Positions 53,058-61,220 of a stretch of 64,000 nucleotides of DNA are shown here, piece by piece (position 1 is the first letter of the stretch; each line of letters starts with the position of its first letter). The notes under the pieces are model-generated. The model was not told the origin of the DNA. It searched no databases and was given only the letters and a program-made list of their open reading frames with translations. A program made the position numbers and the translations under genes. Source of the DNA: Bacteroidota bacterium (GTDB lineage: Bacteria > Bacteroidota > Bacteroidia > B-17B0 > Aurantibacillaceae); the NCBI GenBank assembly GCA_020162035.1, contig JAIUNM010000007.1, forward strand, positions 62,001 through 126,000. Reading direction: 5' to 3'.

Positions 53058-54267
53058 TCTTGTTTTTTAACAATGCTGAAAACACTATTGGAATAAACAT
53101 AAAACTATAAAAAAATGGTCGCATATATATTCCTTGAGAAAGTCCTAAAAGCATTAATATAATAAAGGAAACAGCTTTAAAATAAGTTGGCAATTGAAAT
53201 GTATTTCCTATAATTTTAAAAGATTCATAAATTTTATACATATAAAATAAAGTAATAAGAACTCCATATGTAGCTAATAAGTTAAAAAAACCATTGTTTC
53301 TATGATTTTCAGAATCGAAATTATCAACGTCAATGAAATTATTTTTCGCTCCCGCCCTACCAAGTCCAAAAACAGGACTTCTTGCAAAATCTTTAATATC
53401 TGCTAATGCGCTACCAAATCTTGACGATGTAGTTTCATTTTTTAATTCCACATCTTTTTCGATTTTTTCTTTTAAAAAGGGAATTTTTTCATACATTATT
53501 ATTGAAAAAGAAGCTACAATTAATAAAAGAATAGAGTATAACGCATTTTTTTTTAAAGCATCAATATTTGAATAAATTATAAATACAAATAAACACATAT
53601 ACCCTGTTGTTGAAAATGTTGTTATTAATGCAATTAAAAAAATTAAATTTTTACCTTTTAATAATTTTTGTCGTTTTATTGAATTTAAAATAAGCGCTAA
53701 TGAAATAAAAACAGCGAAAGCACCAGGTTCCCAAAAAGGCCCAGGATTACGTCCCATGTTAAACGATGCTTGATGAAAATTATATATTATAATATTAGGG
53801 CTTTCTTTATAAAAGCCTTCTTCACCTGAGAACAATTGAGGTAAAATATTTGGTGACGTATTGTAAAAAAAGTTGAAAAAACCAGGGATAAAAGAACAGA
53901 AATAAAAAATAAAAGAAATTAAACTTAAAAAATAAATTAAATTAACATAAACAGTTAAAAATTTAAATCGAGTTAATTCAATTACCAAATATGCTAATAA
54001 TAATCGAGTCATTGTTCCTAATGGAGTCCTTAAGTTAAATCCTCCAAATAATAAAAATTGAAAAGTTTCAACAATCGCAAATAAAAGAATAATTAGTAGT
54101 GAGTTTATGTTAAGCTTTTTTTTACTTTTTAAAAAAATAAAAATTGCAATAAGCGTTGAAACTACAATATAATTTTGCGATCTATAAAAATATTCAATTC
54201 CAGTGGTTGCAAGTAATAAGAACACTAATAGATAATCCGTAAAAAATATTTTATTATTTTTTTTCAT
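53026..54267 (-). CDS. O-antigen polymerase-like membrane protein (Wzy)
   Basis: A 413-residue integral membrane protein with about 11 predicted helices and a larger external loop (about 255-320, PFLKEKIEKDVELKNETTSS). It contains GPFWEPGAFAVFISLALIL and SRFGSALADIKDFARSPVFGLGRAG, similar to the Wzy/O-antigen ligase family pattern with a conserved glutamate-proline-glycine near the middle. It likely polymerises repeat units on the periplasmic side. Assignment rests on topology and position between Wzx and Wzc-type genes. It overlaps the next glycosyltransferase. Confidence 0.82.
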   Translation of the reverse strand: MKKNNKIFFTDYLLVFLLLATTGIEYFYRSQNYIVVSTLIAIFIFLKSKKKLNINSLLIILLFAIVETFQFLLFGGFNLRTPLGTMTRLLLAYLVIELTRFKFLTVYVNLIYFLSLISFIFYFCSFIPGFFNFFYNTSPNILPQLFSGEEGFYKESPNIIIYNFHQASFNMGRNPGPFWEPGAFAVFISLALILNSIKRQKLLKGKNLIFLIALITTFSTTGYMCLFVFIIYSNIDALKKNALYSILLLIVASFSIIMYEKIPFLKEKIEKDVELKNETTSSRFGSALADIKDFARSPVFGLGRAGAKNNFIDVDNFDSENHRNNGFFNLLATYGVLITLFYMYKIYESFKIIGNTFQLPTYFKAVSFIILMLLGLSQGIYMRPFFYSFMFIPIVFSALLKNKNEISNSNSNV

Positions 54268-54270
54268 TAA

Positions 54271-54984
54271 TTATTTTCTTGAAAAAATTCCATCAAACTG
54301 TAAAAGTTCGCCTGTAGTTGGGTTTGAAAATCCATTTTCAATAGAAATTAAACTAAAACCTTTATTTAAAAGAAAATCAATAATTAATCTATAATCTGAG
54401 GAACCTTCATATAATTGAACGATTGATAATTCTATTTGAATACACTTTATGAATTTTAACGATTTAATGGCTCCCTTTAACACATTCATCTCAAAACCTT
54501 GTGTATCAATCTTTAAAAAAACATTATCAGTTTCATTAAATAACGAGTCTTTAATTGAATCGAGCGACTTAATTTGAATTTCTTGCTTTCCAATATATTT
54601 AGAATTAGGCGCATTATCTACATGAGTATCTAACATTTTTAAAATTGAACTACTGTCTTTATTACCAGCAACATTAATAATTGAATTTTCATTTGAATCT
54701 CCCAATGCATAGTTATAACATGTCCAATTTTTATATTTTTTTGTGTTATTTTTTAATTCAGTAAATTCTTGAATTAAAGGCTCAAAAGAAATTATTTTAT
54801 TTTTATATCCTAAACTATATAACTCTATCGCATAGTTTCCAACATTTGCGCCAACATCTATTATTGTATTGATTTTATAATAATTAATTATTTTAATTCT
54901 TCTCGCAACATCAATAGATGGATATCTGACAATTTGAGCTTTAAAATGTTGTAATAACTTATTAGTTAATTTTATAATCTTCAC
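54271..54984 (-). CDS. FkbM-family methyltransferase
   Basis: A 237-residue SAM-dependent methyltransferase. The SAM-binding motif is IIDVGANVGNYAIELYSLG (about 37-55), followed by IISFEPL and YALGDSNENSIINVAGN; FLKIDTQGFEMNVLKG (about 158-173) is diagnostic of the FkbM family. It probably adds an O-methyl group to a sugar of the repeat unit or caps the chain (inference from locus). The start codon is GTG at 54984, followed by a short basic helix. Confidence 0.9.
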   Translation of the reverse strand: MKIIKLTNKLLQHFKAQIVRYPSIDVARRIKIINYYKINTIIDVGANVGNYAIELYSLGYKNKIISFEPLIQEFTELKNNTKKYKNWTCYNYALGDSNENSIINVAGNKDSSSILKMLDTHVDNAPNSKYIGKQEIQIKSLDSIKDSLFNETDNVFLKIDTQGFEMNVLKGAIKSLKFIKCIQIELSIVQLYEGSSDYRLIIDFLLNKGFSLISIENGFSNPTTGELLQFDGIFSRK

Positions 54985-55016
54985 AATAATGATTTAATCT
55001 TATTAATTTATTTCGT

Positions 55017-55682
55017 TTATTTTAAATGTGTAAAAAACAAATTTTTATTTCTAAAAAGCGATGCGTTTTCCTTTAACCAACTTTCACTTTTGTCCCACCA
55101 TTTTATTTCTAATAGTTTTTCAATTTCAATTTTATCAAATCTATATTTTATTAATTTTGCCGGAGTACCACCATAAACTGCATAAGGCTCAACATCTTTT
55201 GTAACAACAGATCTAGCTAATAAAACGGCTCCATCTCCAATTTTTACTCCTCCAGGTATTAGAACATCTTCTCCTATCCACACATCGTTACCAATTGTTA
55301 CTGGTAAATATTCTTCTATGTGTAATTCACTTGTAAAAGTTGTGAATGGTTTATTATTTGAATAAAAACTTGGATGAGTAGATATAAAATGAATTGGATG
55401 TCTTCCTAATACAATTTTTACGCCAGGTCCAATAGAAGTAAAATTCCCAATTTTTGTATCACGTATTATTGAATTTGAATTTATATATGAATAATTTCCA
55501 ATTTTTGAATTAAATAGCATTACATTATTTCCAATGTAATTATTCATACCTAAATTAGATTCTTTTATTACACTTCCAAGTCCTAAACTTAAACTTAATT
55601 TTCTATACTTAAATAGATAAATAAATTTTTTAATTTGTAAAAAAGTATAATTAATTGAAAAAAATTTAAATAATTTAAGCAT
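55017..55682 (-). CDS. hexapeptide-repeat acyltransferase (CatB/WbbJ-like)
   Basis: A 221-residue left-handed beta-helix transferase. Hexapeptide repeats run from about residue 35 (GSVIKESNLGMNNYIGNN) through IGNDVWIGEDVLIPGGVKIGDG, with the acetyl-CoA-binding end GGTPAKLIKYRFD. The catalytic histidine is in GRHPIHFIST. It resembles xenobiotic/maltose-type O-acetyltransferases found in polysaccharide loci, so O- or N-acetylation of a sugar is likely. It overlaps the Wzx gene by eight bases. Confidence 0.92.
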   Translation of the reverse strand: MLKLFKFFSINYTFLQIKKFIYLFKYRKLSLSLGLGSVIKESNLGMNNYIGNNVMLFNSKIGNYSYINSNSIIRDTKIGNFTSIGPGVKIVLGRHPIHFISTHPSFYSNNKPFTTFTSELHIEEYLPVTIGNDVWIGEDVLIPGGVKIGDGAVLLARSVVTKDVEPYAVYGGTPAKLIKYRFDKIEIEKLLEIKWWDKSESWLKENASLFRNKNLFFTHLK

Positions 55683-57030
55683 TCCAAATTCCAGTTGCAG
55701 AGTTATTTATAATTTTTTTTGTTTGTATATAAACAACTATTCCAATTATTAAATATAATATAACTGTTGATAAAATTACGCCAGATAGTCCTATAGTTTT
55801 TCCTAAAATATAAGCTAACGGTATGTTTAATAAAGAAGTTATAATTACAAGTATTAATTGGAGTTTCACTTTTGATATTCCATTAAGAAAGTTAATATAA
55901 ATTGATTGCCACATTTGAAAAATTACAGAAATAGCAACTATAATAGATAATGATTTTCTAACCTTAACTGCATCTCCAATCCAAAGTGAAAATATTTTAT
56001 CACTAAAAATTAATAAAATAATGTTTAAAAAAGAAAGTAAAGCGACAATATAAATTAATTTTTTTAAGTGACTATTTATCCAATAAAACTCTTTTTTTGT
56101 CCACGCTTCTGTAAAAGCGCTCCAGTATGGAGCAATTAAAATGCTAAAAATCATTAAAGAAATATTAAAATACCTAAAACTTACATTGTATTCAGTTACT
56201 TCAATAGGGCTAAATAATTGTGAAATAATTATATTGTTAGTTTGAAATAAAACAATTGCTCCTATTTGAATTAAAAAAAACTTTAAACCAACTCCAATTA
56301 AAGAATTTATAAATTTAAATTTTACATATTTAATTGAAGGTGATATATTTTTATAAGCACCTTTAAACAATATAATTGAGGCGATAATTAAAACGAATAC
56401 AATTGAACTCCCAGTAACAATTACTAAATTATATAAATTTCCAACAGTTTGTTTTCTTATTATAAGTATAATTAATAAAGTAATACTATTAGAAACAAGA
56501 TTAAATAATGAGGCTTTTGCTGTTTCTTGTTTAGAAATTACAATTGTATTGATTAACTGAAATAAAAATTGTAAACAAAAAAAAGTAATAATTAATAGTG
56601 CAATATTGGATAAACTAGCTTCATCAATAACTGAAGTGTTTAATATTTTTTGCCAATTAATAAATTGATTCATTAAAACAACACTTACGAAAACAATTAA
56701 TGACATTAAGGCTATGAACGCATATGTTGTACTAACATATGATTTAGCAAGAGTTATTTTCCTTAAAGTTAGGGCTTCTGTAAGTTTATTTCTTAAACCA
56801 TTTCCGAAACCAATATCAAAAAAACTTAACCAAGAAACAATAGAACTTAAAGTTAACCAAATACCATATTGAACAGCATTTACATAGTCAATTGTTAAAG
56901 GAACTAAAGAAAGATTAACTAAAATACTTAAGCCTTTAATAATAAAAGATAAGTAAATATTTTTTTTTATTTGAACACTTCTTTCGTGTCCCCTTTTAAG
57001 GTATTTATTTAAGAATAAAAGAGGTTTCAC
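55675..57030 (-). CDS. polysaccharide flippase (Wzx/MATE-like)
   Basis: A 451-residue integral membrane protein with about 12-14 hydrophobic segments, starting with the amphipathic RGHERSVQIKKNIYLSFIIKG and continuing LVPLTIDYVNAVQYGIWLTLSSIVSWLSFFDIGFGNGLRNKL in pieces, a pattern typical of the O-antigen transporter family. It moves lipid-linked repeat units across the inner membrane. The start codon is GTG. A 266-base gap with a relic gene fragment separates it from the epimerase, so a promoter for the main block probably lies there. Confidence 0.9.
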   Translation of the reverse strand: MKPLLFLNKYLKRGHERSVQIKKNIYLSFIIKGLSILVNLSLVPLTIDYVNAVQYGIWLTLSSIVSWLSFFDIGFGNGLRNKLTEALTLRKITLAKSYVSTTYAFIALMSLIVFVSVVLMNQFINWQKILNTSVIDEASLSNIALLIITFFCLQFLFQLINTIVISKQETAKASLFNLVSNSITLLIILIIRKQTVGNLYNLVIVTGSSIVFVLIIASIILFKGAYKNISPSIKYVKFKFINSLIGVGLKFFLIQIGAIVLFQTNNIIISQLFSPIEVTEYNVSFRYFNISLMIFSILIAPYWSAFTEAWTKKEFYWINSHLKKLIYIVALLSFLNIILLIFSDKIFSLWIGDAVKVRKSLSIIVAISVIFQMWQSIYINFLNGISKVKLQLILVIITSLLNIPLAYILGKTIGLSGVILSTVILYLIIGIVVYIQTKKIINNSATGIWNA

Positions 57031-57096
57031 TTTTACTTTTTATAGTTTTGCTAATCAACTTTGAACTTTATTTTTAATTTCTAATTAATAATTTTC

Positions 57097-57119
57097 AACT
57101 TATACTTTTAGTATAAGTT
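57097..57119. repeat. short inverted repeat upstream of the flippase gene
   Basis: AACTTATAC and its exact complement flank a five-base T-rich loop. There is no GC-rich stem or long T-run, so it could be a protein-binding site or a weak terminator of the epimerase transcript. Confidence 0.35.
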
Positions 57120-57127
57120 TTATCATA

Positions 57128-57222
57128 TCACTTTAAATGAATTAATTTCAAATTCCCCTTATACCATTCCACAGCTTCTCCGTCGCGGCGGACAAACCTT
57201 TTTCAAGATTATGACTTGATTG
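57128..57222 (-). pseudogene. decayed duplicate of the epimerase 3' end
   Basis: A 19-base stretch (57161-57179) is identical to 57315-57333 inside the last codons of the intact epimerase, and the flanks are similar at protein level: QSSHNLEKGL here against QPSHNLEKGL there, then EAVEWY in another frame. A GC-rich insert of 14 bases (57180-57193, CCGTCGCGGCGGAC) replaces three and breaks the frame. After it the copy ends with its own residues KGNLKLIHLK and stop (57128-57130). Homology stops at about 57222, where a hairpin element begins. Confidence 0.75.
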
Positions 57223-57290
57223 TTCTCGATATGTCAATGCAAGAGATAGGCATTGACTACTCGAACTGACAGAGGGCGATTTGTCAATAC
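57223..57290. repeat. hairpin element resembling a dispersed intergenic repeat
   Basis: GTCAATGC (57233-57240) and GCATTGAC (57250-57257) form an exact inverted repeat with a nine-base loop, extended imperfectly by TTCTCGATAT and TACTCGAACT on the flanks. A further GTCAAT follows at 57283. Hairpins with the phrase ACTCGAACTGACA recur between genes in other Bacteroidota as far as I recall; copy number here cannot be judged. Confidence 0.45.
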
Positions 57291-57296
57291 TATTTT

Positions 57297-58274
57297 TCAT
57301 TTTAAATTGCTCCAATACCATTCCACAGCTTCTTTTAAACCTTTCTCTAAGTTGTGTGATGGTTGATATCCTAATAAAGTTTTAGCTTTTTCAATACTTG
57401 CTAAAGAGTGTGGAATATCGCCTTTGCGTTCTTCAGCATATTTAAACTTTACATTTTCAATTTTTGAATCGTGTTTAGATAAATATTTTTTAAGTAATTC
57501 TAATAATTTATTTATATCAGCCCTCTCTCCCACTGCTGTATTTAACACTTCGCCAATTGCTTTTGTGTTAGTTGTACTTAATGCCAACTCGTTCATTTGT
57601 AAAACGTTATCTATATAAGTAAAATCGCGGCTGTGCGTGCCATCGCCATTTATAACCGGACTTTCATACTTCATTAACTGCATCACAAACTTTGGTATTG
57701 CCGCAGCATAAGCACCGTTAGGGTCTTGCCGGCGGCCATAAACATTAAAGTAACGTAAGCCAATACATTCTAATCCGTAATTTAAACCAAATACATGTGC
57801 GTATAATTCGTTTACATATTTTGTAACAGCGTAAGGCGAAAGTGGTTTGCCAATTACTTCTTCAACTTTTGGTAATGTTTCGCTATCGCCATAAGTACTG
57901 CTGCTGGAGGCATACACAAAACGTTTTACTTTTTCGTCGCGTGCTGCAATAAGCATATTTAAAAAGCCATCAATGTTTACACTGTTAGTTGTAATTGGGT
58001 CGTGAATGCTGCGTGGCACCGAACCTAATGCTGCTTGATGAAGAACATAATCAACACCTTTGCAGGCTTTTTTGCAGATTTCCAAATCACGAATATCGCC
58101 TTCAATGAGGGTAAAGTTTGAATTGCTAAGTAGATGTTGAATGTTTTCTTTTTTTCCTGTTGAGAAATTGTCAAGACAAATGATGTTATTATTTTTCTCA
58201 ATAAAATGGTCGCACAAATTTGAACCGATGAATCCGGCGCCACCGGTTATGAGTATTTTTTTATTGGTAATCAT
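57297..58274 (-). CDS. NAD-dependent UDP-sugar epimerase (WbpP/Gne-like)
   Basis: A 325-residue short-chain dehydrogenase-type epimerase. It has the Rossmann motif ILITGGAGFIGSNL, DIRDLE, LHQAALGSVPRSIHDP (a WbpP-type UDP-N-acetylhexosamine 4-epimerase phrase), the SSSTYGDS serine/threonine and catalytic YAVTK. It likely supplies UDP-GalNAc or a related precursor to the polysaccharide. A longer frame to 58331 is rejected because MITNKKILITGG is a normal start. Unusually for this phylum, an AAGGAG Shine-Dalgarno-like site (58281-58286) precedes that ATG. It is the first gene of the polysaccharide locus. Confidence 0.93.
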   Translation of the reverse strand: MITNKKILITGGAGFIGSNLCDHFIEKNNNIICLDNFSTGKKENIQHLLSNSNFTLIEGDIRDLEICKKACKGVDYVLHQAALGSVPRSIHDPITTNSVNIDGFLNMLIAARDEKVKRFVYASSSSTYGDSETLPKVEEVIGKPLSPYAVTKYVNELYAHVFGLNYGLECIGLRYFNVYGRRQDPNGAYAAAIPKFVMQLMKYESPVINGDGTHSRDFTYIDNVLQMNELALSTTNTKAIGEVLNTAVGERADINKLLELLKKYLSKHDSKIENVKFKYAEERKGDIPHSLASIEKAKTLLGYQPSHNLEKGLKEAVEWYWSNLK

Positions 58275-58587
58275 TTTGTACTCCTTTTCTTTTTTCCTTA
58301 GTCGAAAAAAGTAACAAAAAAGACAAGGCAAAACAATGGTCTTATTTTTTCATAGCTCCGCCACTTCAGTCACATTATTACATGTGCCAAAATTGGAAGA
58401 TTTAAGAGCTAAATATATAGAAATCAAAGGTTTTAATAACGTTTTTTTTTCTTGTTTTTATATTATTTTTTTATATGATAATAGCATATTTTTTAGCTTT
58501 ATTTTGTGTAAAATTTCAAATAATTTAGTATTTTGTTTTGAAACACATAAAGTTTAATATTTAAAAACAAATTCATAAATTTAAGCT
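58275..58587. other. 313-base intergenic region between divergent genes
   Basis: This gap holds the epimerase leader, an AT-rich inverted repeat (CTTTTTTC at 58289-58296 with GAAAAAAG at 58304-58311) and T-rich sequence up to the dioxygenase gene. A 73-codon open frame on the plus strand (58336-58557) is Phe/Cys-rich with no recognisable pattern and is not called as a gene. No clear TAnnTTTG box was seen for either neighbour. Confidence 0.5.
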
Positions 58588-59109
58588 ATGATTACACGCC
58601 CTTTTAATTTTAAAAAATGGATAGACGAGAATCGTCATTTATTAAAACCACCGGTAAATAACAAAGTTGTTTATCAAGATACTGAATTTATTGTTATGGT
58701 TGTTGGTGGTCCTAATTCGCGAAAAGATTATCATTATAACGAAAGCGAAGAGTTTTTTTATCAATTAGAAGGCGATATAATTGTCCAAATTCAAGAAAAC
58801 GGTAAAGCCGTTGAGGTTCCAATAAAAGAAGGTGACATTTTTTTACTTCCTCCTAAAGTGCCACATAACCCCAAACGCTTTAAAAATACTGTAGGATTGG
58901 TAATGGAACGTAAACGTAAGAACGATGAAAAAGATGGTTTGTTATGGTTTTGCGAAGGTTGCAATAACAAATTGCACGAAGCTTATTTTACATTAACAGA
59001 TATTACTAAACAATTTCAAGTGGAGTTTAAACGTTTTTATGAAGATGAGCATTTGCGAACTTGTAAACAATGTGGTAAAATAATGGAACCACCGCCAGTT
59101 ATTGCATAA
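58588..59109 (+). CDS. 3-hydroxyanthranilate 3,4-dioxygenase
   Basis: Opens the ring of 3-hydroxyanthranilate in tryptophan/kynurenine breakdown or NAD synthesis. The 173-residue cupin has the iron-binding residues in DYHYNESEEFFYQLEG (His about 48, Glu about 54) and VPHNPKRF (His about 92), and the substrate Arg in GGPNSRKDYH. The C-terminal rubredoxin-like zinc site is complete (CEGCN about 125 and CKQCG about 160), as in the bacterial enzyme. No other kynurenine gene is adjacent; a cyclase-family protein at 15467 could supply an upstream step (weak inference). Confidence 0.95.
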   Translation: MITRPFNFKKWIDENRHLLKPPVNNKVVYQDTEFIVMVVGGPNSRKDYHYNESEEFFYQLEGDIIVQIQENGKAVEVPIKEGDIFLLPPKVPHNPKRFKNTVGLVMERKRKNDEKDGLLWFCEGCNNKLHEAYFTLTDITKQFQVEFKRFYEDEHLRTCKQCGKIMEPPPVIA

Positions 59110-59127
59110 AAAAATTATTTTCTAATC

Positions 59128-59697
59128 TTATTTTTTAACTGCTAAATAAATTATTAAACCAGTTAATAAAGCAACAGCAATTAACGATGCTTTAAATTGA
59201 TTACCTGTTCGTTTTTCAATATGGTGTTGGTAATTAAGTGTTTTGCTTATAAATAAAGTATCATTTAAATTATCTATGTTTTTATTATAATCTACTTCGT
59301 TTAGTTTAATTGCAACTCCTTTAAATATGTGCGAGTCGTAATTTATTTTACTTTCCTTATTTAAGTATGTACCACTTTGCCTGGAAGAGAAATTATCATT
59401 TATATTAATTATTGCATTTGCCCCATTTCGCCAAGCTTCGTATTTTAAATGCTCTAATAACTCTTGATTATTTGAATTTTCGGCTCCTTTTACTTCAACA
59501 TAACCTAATTTAATGTATTGATAATTTATCTCTTCATTATCAAAATACAACAAAACAGGTTTCTTAAATAACTGGGTTGTATCAACTTTTATTAGAGTAT
59601 AAGATTTTTGAATATTATCACCAAAAGTAACAAAACAAGAAGAGAGAAATACGAATTGAAACGCAAATATTAAAAAATAAAATAAATGTTTTAGCAT
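59128..59697 (-). CDS. lipoprotein with C-terminal membrane helix, unknown function
   Basis: A 189-residue protein with a lipobox (FVFLSSCFVTFG, Cys21). The middle region GYVEVKGAENSNNQELLEHLKYEAWRNGANAIINI (about 66-100, in two parts) resembles the core of YbjQ-like or other small heavy-metal-binding/DUF4156-like domains that pack alanine-rich helices, but I cannot assign it firmly. A hydrophobic helix (ASLIAVALLTGLIIYLAV) ends the protein, unusual for a lipoprotein. It lies eight bases after the histidine kinase gene and is probably co-transcribed with it. Confidence 0.6.
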   Translation of the reverse strand: MLKHLFYFLIFAFQFVFLSSCFVTFGDNIQKSYTLIKVDTTQLFKKPVLLYFDNEEINYQYIKLGYVEVKGAENSNNQELLEHLKYEAWRNGANAIININDNFSSRQSGTYLNKESKINYDSHIFKGVAIKLNEVDYNKNIDNLNDTLFISKTLNYQHHIEKRTGNQFKASLIAVALLTGLIIYLAVKK

Positions 59698-59705
59698 TAT
59701 AAAAT

Positions 59706-61208
59706 TTAATTTCTTTTTAATTCAATTCTAAATGTAGTACCAATATTTTGTGAACTTTCTAAAACATATATTTTTCCTTGGTGATACGTTTCAATAATTC
59801 GTTTACATAAGCTTAAACCTAAACCCCAACCCCTTTGCTTAGTGGTAAAACCAGGTTCAAATACTGTTTTAAATTTATATTTTGGTATGCCTTTTCCGGT
59901 ATCAGTTATATCAATATACAATGCTTCGGGTATATCAATTAATTTTATAGTTAATTTACCTTTACCATCCATGGCATCAACAGCATTTTTACATAAATTT
60001 TCTATAACCCAGTCAAATAAAGGTACACTTAAATGTGCAAATAAATTTTCTTGTGGCAATTGTAATTCGTATTGTGTGTTTCTTGATGTACGGTGTTTTA
60101 AATAATTAATACTTGTACTTAACACTTCGTTTACATTTTCTAATTGAAGCGTTGGTTGAGATCCTATTTTACTAAATCGTTCGGTTATTGTAATTAATCG
60201 TTGTATATCTTGGTGCATTTCGTTTGTAATACTTTCATCTACTCCAGTACTTTTTAAATGTTCGTTCCACGCCAATAAGGAAGATAATGGTGTGCCTAAT
60301 TGATGTGCTGTTTCTTTACTCATGCCTACCCAAACTTGGTCTTGCTCGGCTTTGCGAGCTGTACTAAATAAAATATAGGCTATTACTAAAAATAACCCTA
60401 TTGCCCCAAATTGAAAATACGGATACCATTTTAATTGCGTTAGTAAATTGCTTTGTGCATAAAAAATATAATTTATTTGATTGTTGCCTAAATCTACAGT
60501 TATAGGCTGATTTTGAGCTGCCAATGCTTGTAATTTAAGTTTAAGTTTATCTTGTGTGTTAACTTCTGAACTATCAATTTTTCCAATGTCAATAATTTTA
60601 TTTTGTTCGTAATTTGTAAAAATAACTGGCACACCAGCTGAATTAATAGCTACTTCAGATATAAATGAATTTATTAAACTATCAAACACCATTTTAATTG
60701 TAGTAAACACTTTACTATCTTTATGATACAAACGTTGTTTCATACCTTTATAAACCTCAACTTCAACTGGGGCATATAATTTTTTCATTAAACTAAGTTG
60801 TTCATTTAAATAAACAGGGTCTTTTTCTTTTAACGAGTCTAAATTTCTTGAAATTAAAATTTCATCTTTATCGTTTGTTAAAATAACGGGTACCGTAGTG
60901 TTTTCTTGCAATACTTTTAAAACAAAGTTGATGTTTTGCACATCGTTATTAAGTTCTCGGGTTGCTTCTGCATATAACTCTGCTTTTTTACGCTCTTCTA
61001 TTTTAATTTTTTCAAATAAATCGTTTGTAAATTTTACAAGCTTAGCTTTTTTTTGAACGGCTTCGGCCCAAAGTTTTGCTTTTTGCCTTTCTTCACTCCC
61101 TATACTTTTAACTAAATTGTTTGTGTACCAAAGCGAAACCCCTACAATTAAAAATGCAATTATTGTAAGAACAATTTTCCAGCGTTGCTTTTTGGCGTAA
61201 ATATTCAT
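59706..61208 (-). CDS. membrane sensor histidine kinase
   Basis: A 500-residue kinase. A first membrane helix (IVLTIIAFLIVGVSLWYTNNLV) is followed by a periplasmic region of about 240 residues with two repeated halves (TTVPVILTNDKDEILISRNLDS and AGVPVIFTNYEQNKIIDIGKID), then a second helix (FGAIGLFLVIAYILFS). The phosphoacceptor is the histidine in SKETAHQLGTPLSSL (about 297). The ATPase domain has NLCKNAVDAM, ITDTGKGIP and GWGLGLSLCKRI. No response regulator is adjacent, so the partner is unknown. Confidence 0.93.
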   Translation of the reverse strand: MNIYAKKQRWKIVLTIIAFLIVGVSLWYTNNLVKSIGSEERQKAKLWAEAVQKKAKLVKFTNDLFEKIKIEERKKAELYAEATRELNNDVQNINFVLKVLQENTTVPVILTNDKDEILISRNLDSLKEKDPVYLNEQLSLMKKLYAPVEVEVYKGMKQRLYHKDSKVFTTIKMVFDSLINSFISEVAINSAGVPVIFTNYEQNKIIDIGKIDSSEVNTQDKLKLKLQALAAQNQPITVDLGNNQINYIFYAQSNLLTQLKWYPYFQFGAIGLFLVIAYILFSTARKAEQDQVWVGMSKETAHQLGTPLSSLLAWNEHLKSTGVDESITNEMHQDIQRLITITERFSKIGSQPTLQLENVNEVLSTSINYLKHRTSRNTQYELQLPQENLFAHLSVPLFDWVIENLCKNAVDAMDGKGKLTIKLIDIPEALYIDITDTGKGIPKYKFKTVFEPGFTTKQRGWGLGLSLCKRIIETYHQGKIYVLESSQNIGTTFRIELKRN

Positions 61209-61220
61209 TTATTAAATATA

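Noticed and set aside
57031..57296. Insertion sequence in the gap upstream of the flippase
   Set aside because: No transposase fragment or terminal inverted repeats of IS size were found; the gap is better explained by a relic gene end plus a small hairpin element.
58336..58557. 73-codon open frame between the epimerase and the dioxygenase genes
   Set aside because: The translation is Phe/Ser/Cys-rich with no recognisable motif, and AT-rich intergenic DNA gives such frames by chance.
59110..59127. T-rich and A-rich stretches between convergent genes as a possible terminator
   Set aside because: Only an A/T stem of about eight bases overlapping the lipoprotein gene's end can be drawn; not supportable.
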